Part shown: positions 59,739-62,474 of the stretch, piece by piece
Position numbering within the stretch: the first letter of the stretch is position 1
How the letters are laid out: the number at the start of each line of letters is the position of its first letter
Source: DASXAQ01 sp036406615
Lineage (GTDB): Bacteria; Actinomycetota; UBA4738
Assembly (NCBI GenBank): GCA_036406615.1
Contig: DASXAQ010000125.1
Coordinates: forward strand, 1-62,474
DNA length: 62,474 bases
Direction of reading: 5' to 3'
The notes under the pieces: generated by a model
The model's database searches: none
What the model saw: only the letters and a program-made list of their open reading frames with translations
Told to the model about the DNA's origin: nothing
Position numbers and translations under genes: made by a program

Positions 59739-60926
59739 ATGGAGCCCGTCGAACAGCCGCCGGCGACGGCGGACGTGGTCGTCGTGGGCGGCGGCGTCGC
59801 CGGCGCGGCCACCGCGTTCCACGCCGCCCGCGCCGGCCTTCGCCCCGTCATCGTCGAAGCGCGCGCGGCGATCTGCACCCTGACGACGCCGGCGGCCGCC
59901 GGTGCGTTCCGCCTCCAGTTCGACGACCGCGACGAATGGGACCTGGTGCGCGAGTCGGCGGAGCTGTTCCTGAACTTCGCCGAGATCACCGGGCAGGTCC
60001 GATATGACCTCGGCGTGCGTCAGGCCGGATACCTGTGGCTCACCACCGACGAGGCCGGCGCCGACCGGCAGCGCGAACTGGTTGCGCGGCAGCAGGAATG
60101 GGGACAGACCGACATCGAGGTCCTGCCGGGCGACGAGGCGCGTCAGCGGTTTCCGTTCGTCGGGCCGAACGTCGTGCAGGCGCGTTGGCGCGCCGGCGAC
60201 GGATTCCTCGACACGAAGCAGCTCACCTACGGGCTGGCCGAGGGGTCGGGCGGGACGGTCGTGGTCAACTGCCGCGCCACCGGCTTCGACATCGAGGGCG
60301 GGCGCGTGACGGCCGTTCGGACCGAACGGGGGCGGATCGCGGCCGGCGCGGCCGTGATCGCCGGCGGCCCGTTCAGCCGGGCGCTGGCGGCCACCGCCGG
60401 GGTCGATCTGCCGGTCGAGTGCATCCTGCGGCAGAAGCTCATCATGCCGAACGTCCCCCAGGTGCCGGCCGACGCGCCGATGACGATCGACGACGACACC
60501 GGCGCGCACTGGCGTCCGGCTCTTGCGGGCGCGTGGCTGCTGCACACCGACCCCGCGACGCCGCCGAGCCCGCCGATGGAGGAGGTTCCCACCGACAGCG
60601 CGTTCGCGTTCCGCCTGCTCGATCCCGACAGCCCGGTCGCCGCGGCCCGGACGGTGCCGTTCTGGCGCGACGTGTGGGATGAGGGCGCCGCCCACTGGCT
60701 GCTGCAGGCGGGGCAATACGTGGTGACGCCGGACCACCTGCCCGTGATCGGCGCCACGACGGTCGAGGGCCTGTGGCTGAACACGGCGTACGGCGGCCAC
60801 GGCATCATGGAGAGCCCCGCCGGCGGCGCCCGCCTGATCGACCTGATGACCGGCAAGGCCGACCCCGCGGCCAACCCGTTCCGCCCCGACCGCCCCTTCG
60901 TGCCGCGCGACCAGCCGACCCTGTAG
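59739..60926 (+). CDS. DAO-family FAD-dependent oxidoreductase
   Basis: A 395-residue flavin oxidase of the D-amino acid oxidase/sarcosine oxidase beta family with FAD loop GGGVAG (17-22). AGYLWLTTDEAG and DHLPVIGATTVEGLWLNTAYGGHGI near the end are DAO landmarks. It could oxidise glycine, sarcosine or similar amines to glyoxylate. It begins 7 bases after aceA, so it is probably co-transcribed with the shunt. Substrate unproven. Confidence 0.8.
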   Translation: MEPVEQPPATADVVVVGGGVAGAATAFHAARAGLRPVIVEARAAICTLTTPAAAGAFRLQFDDRDEWDLVRESAELFLNFAEITGQVRYDLGVRQAGYLWLTTDEAGADRQRELVARQQEWGQTDIEVLPGDEARQRFPFVGPNVVQARWRAGDGFLDTKQLTYGLAEGSGGTVVVNCRATGFDIEGGRVTAVRTERGRIAAGAAVIAGGPFSRALAATAGVDLPVECILRQKLIMPNVPQVPADAPMTIDDDTGAHWRPALAGAWLLHTDPATPPSPPMEEVPTDSAFAFRLLDPDSPVAAARTVPFWRDVWDEGAAHWLLQAGQYVVTPDHLPVIGATTVEGLWLNTAYGGHGIMESPAGGARLIDLMTGKADPAANPFRPDRPFVPRDQPTL

Positions 60927-60953
60927 GCCCGTCCATCGAACAAGCCGGCCCAC

Positions 60954-60959
60954 TACAGT
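60954..60959 (+). promoter_or_regulatory. -10 element TACAGT for the DapA-family gene
   Basis: TACAGT ends 7 bases before ATG at 60967, a leaderless layout, in the 40-base gap after the oxidase gene. It decides for this ATG over the GTG at 60958, which overlaps the hexamer. Confidence 0.52.
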
Positions 60960-60966
60960 GGCGGGC

Positions 60967-61824
60967 ATGCTGACGGGAGCCCTCGCCGCCGCGGTGACGC
61001 CCCTGCGCGACGGCGGCGATTCCCTGGACGAAGCGGCATTCGAGCCGCTCGTGCGGTTCCTGGCGGACGGCGGACTGGACGGCATCCTGGCCCTCGGCAC
61101 CACCGGCGAGGGCGTGATGCTGTCCCTCGCCGAACGCCGCCGGGCCGTCGAACGGTTTCTGGACGCGAGGCCGGAAGGCTTCGCCGTCGCCGCGCACTGC
61201 GGCGCCCAGACCACGAGGGACACGGCGGCGCTCGCCGGGCACGCCGCGGAGGCCGGCGCCGACGCGGTCGCCGTCATCGCGCCGCCGTACTACGCGTTCG
61301 ATCCGGACGAGGTGCGAGAACACTTCCGGAGCGCGGCGAGCGCGTGCTCCCCGCTGCCGTTCTACATCTACGAGTTCTCGGCGCGCAGCGGATACGCGGT
61401 GGCGCCCGAGACGGTCGAGCGGCTTCGCGACGACGCGCCGAACCTGTCGGGGCTGAAGGTCTCCGACACACCATTCGACGCCGTGCGGCCCTATCTGTCG
61501 CTGGGGCTCGACGTGTTCATCGGGTCCGAGCCGCTCGTGCCGGAAGGCCTCGAGCACGGGGCCGCCGGCACCGTGTCCGGGCTCGCGACCGCCTTCCCCG
61601 AGATCGTCGCCGGCCTGGTGCGCGGCAGTCCACAGTCGCACCTGAAGGTGACCCTGCTGCGCGAACGGCTCGGCGCCATCCCGTTCCAGGCGTCGATGAA
61701 GGCGATCCTGGGCGCGCGGGGCGTGCCCGTCGGGCCGGACGTCCGCGCGCCGCTGCGCACCCTGACCGACGAGGAGCGCGACGTCGCGTTGGAGGCCCTG
61801 CGCACGGTGACGGCCGAGGACTGA
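60967..61824 (+). CDS. DapA-family aldolase/lyase
   Basis: A 285-residue TIM-barrel Schiff-base lyase. GTTGEG (44-49), Tyr135, Arg140 and the Schiff-base Lys164 (SGLKVSD) are conserved. Members include dihydrodipicolinate synthase, N-acetylneuraminate lyase and hydroxyproline-pathway deaminases; GTTGEG (rather than GTTGES) and the oxidase neighbour favour a catabolic member over lysine biosynthesis. ATG from the -10 element. Convergent with the Rieske-like gene. Confidence 0.83.
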   Translation: MLTGALAAAVTPLRDGGDSLDEAAFEPLVRFLADGGLDGILALGTTGEGVMLSLAERRRAVERFLDARPEGFAVAAHCGAQTTRDTAALAGHAAEAGADAVAVIAPPYYAFDPDEVREHFRSAASACSPLPFYIYEFSARSGYAVAPETVERLRDDAPNLSGLKVSDTPFDAVRPYLSLGLDVFIGSEPLVPEGLEHGAAGTVSGLATAFPEIVAGLVRGSPQSHLKVTLLRERLGAIPFQASMKAILGARGVPVGPDVRAPLRTLTDEERDVALEALRTVTAED

Positions 61825-61834
61825 GCGCGCTCAG
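61821..61834. terminator. Perfect palindrome CTGAGCGCGCTCAG holding both stops
   Basis: A perfect 14-base palindrome. The DapA-family TGA (61822-61824) and the stop of the convergent gene (61831-61833) lie in the arms. A candidate bidirectional terminator, though no T-run follows. Confidence 0.5.
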
Positions 61835-62373
61835 GTCTGCAGGAACCCCTGAGGGCCCTCGGGCGCCGAGGGATCGCAGGCCGCACCCCACGGCCTCGCC
61901 GGCGTGGCGGACCCCACCGCCGGGCCCGGCGAGCGTTGGTCGGGGTTCACGTCGACGCTCGCGTTGCGGATCCGGATCCCGATCCGCGCCAGGCTCGCGG
62001 AGGCGGGACCCGAGACGAACACACCGAACCGGTCGAATGTGGAACCCGACCGATCCTCGAAGTACCCGGATGTCGGGCAGAACAGCACCCGCGACGCGGC
62101 GCGCGGGCTTCGATCGGCCACCGCGACCGGGTGCGACCCGTTCGTGACGACGAACAGGTGCAGGTTGGTGACGTACACGACGCGCGCACGCGCCAGGTCG
62201 GCCGTGGCCCCGATGCGGACCCACCCGCGGTCGCCGAGATAGCCGATCGACACGACGACGACTCCCACGAACACGAGCCCGGCGATGACGGCGATCACCG
62301 ACCGGCGACTGCGTCGGCGACGCCGCCCCGGGACTGGCCGGTGGCCGTTGCCGGAGACCCCGGGCATGGACAT
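61831..62373 (-). CDS. Membrane-anchored Rieske-like protein lacking cluster ligands
   Basis: A 180-residue protein. A basic N-terminus is followed by one membrane helix (26-47), then a domain of about 95 residues. The order LHLFVVTNGSHPVAVADRSP, then LFCPTSGYFEDRSG, SGPASASLARIGIRI and NASVDVN follows the Rieske pattern (DRCPH ... CPCHG ... GPA ... L). But the first ligand pair is SPR and the second CPTSG, so only Cys99 remains of four cluster ligands. It would not hold a 2Fe-2S cluster. Role unknown. ATG at 62373. Confidence 0.68.
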   Translation of the reverse strand: MSMPGVSGNGHRPVPGRRRRRSRRSVIAVIAGLVFVGVVVVSIGYLGDRGWVRIGATADLARARVVYVTNLHLFVVTNGSHPVAVADRSPRAASRVLFCPTSGYFEDRSGSTFDRFGVFVSGPASASLARIGIRIRNASVDVNPDQRSPGPAVGSATPARPWGAACDPSAPEGPQGFLQT

Positions 62374-62380
62374 CGCGCGG

Positions 62381-62474
62381 TTACCGCGCCGCGCCGGCCT
62401 TCAGCTCTTCCGCGCGGGCCCGCAGCCGTTCGAACTGCTCGGGCGGCGTCGTCCGCGAGCCGAGCCGCACGGGA
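62381..62474 (-). CDS. Unidentified protein, C-terminal 30 residues only
   Basis: A frame open at the window's right edge ends with TAA at 62383-62381, 7 bases before the Rieske-like start. The visible tail (SRTTPPEQFERLRARAEELK) is helical and charged. The identity cannot be determined from 30 residues. Same strand and spacing suggest one operon. Confidence 0.45.
   Translation of the reverse strand, partial: PVRLGSRTTPPEQFERLRARAEELKAGAAR

Noticed and set aside
1..62474. CRISPR arrays, insertion sequences, integrases, phage or plasmid origin features
   Set aside because: No regular spaced repeats, transposase motifs, terminal inverted repeats or DnaA-box clusters were seen; base composition looks uniform by eye.

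Overview
This 62.5-kb window is very GC-rich, gene-dense chromosomal DNA from what looks like an actinomycete-type bacterium (Actinomycetota, probably not a classical Streptomyces or Mycobacterium). The evidence is family content. There is a UPF0182 membrane protein, a YlbL-type PDZ/Lon-fold protease and a COG5282-type zinc metalloprotease close together, as in the Rv3193c-Rv3195 region of mycobacteria. There is a Ku/LigD end-joining pair with LigD in the mycobacterial order polymerase-phosphoesterase-ligase, plus an Rv2578c-type radical SAM protein, a DUF5319 protein and a WCPDC redoxin. Many genes have a TAnnnT -10 element only 6-8 bases before an ATG or GTG, the layout of leaderless transcripts. 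I see no rRNA, tRNA, CRISPR array, insertion sequence or phage genes. No intergenic gap reaches 300 bases; the longest is about 170.

Layout. 1-4286: two tandem DHA2-type MFS exporters (the first cut by the window edge) and a fused ABC exporter. 4323-7802: a YdeI-like protein, then a DUF1326 + DUF2182 pair with cysteine clusters and two further membrane proteins. 7795-14248 (minus): a xylose-type sugar ABC importer (binding lipoprotein, single-domain ATPase, permease) with a ROK repressor, an SDR upstream and an FkbM methyltransferase downstream. 14274-20699 (minus): UPF0182, PDZ protease, DUF1028, MreB and MoaE, several with 4-base overlaps. 20738-23669: a CPBP protease, the zinc metalloprotease and an unknown protein. 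23735-27357 (minus): a glycogen-debranching-type glucosidase, a tiny helical protein and a glutaredoxin-thioredoxin reductase fusion. 27435-30293: ribulose-phosphate epimerase, glucose-6-phosphate isomerase and a hotdog thioesterase. 30303-35204: an SCP2 protein, a phosphatase, a small HTH protein, a DCC-family protein, a radical SAM enzyme under a LexA-type box, an alpha/beta hydrolase and a DUF72 protein.

35208-42964: GlnD, PII and Ku form one tight run, divergent from LigD; a DUF5319 zinc-ribbon protein and a PIG-L deacetylase follow. 43040-47527: small unknown proteins, RmuC, a methyltransferase-like membrane protein, a HELGH membrane protein and an SDR with tandem operator-like palindromes. 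47609-54213: a two-gene ABC exporter, a secreted cysteine-paired beta-propeller, the TldD/TldE protease pair and a membrane protein. 54361-62474: a CBS protein, an NDH-2-type flavoprotein, a DinB-like protein, the glyoxylate shunt pair (malate synthase, isocitrate lyase) joined to a DAO-family flavin oxidase, a DapA-family lyase and a Rieske-like protein that has lost its cluster ligands.

Functionally this is mostly housekeeping carbon, redox, repair and envelope biology. The most interesting items are the LexA-type operator on the radical SAM gene, the systematic leaderless promoters, the strong hairpin inside the sugar-importer operon, the tandem palindromic operator, the degenerate Rieske protein, the one-C-x4-C-per-blade propeller, and palindromes that hold the stop codons of both genes at convergent junctions.
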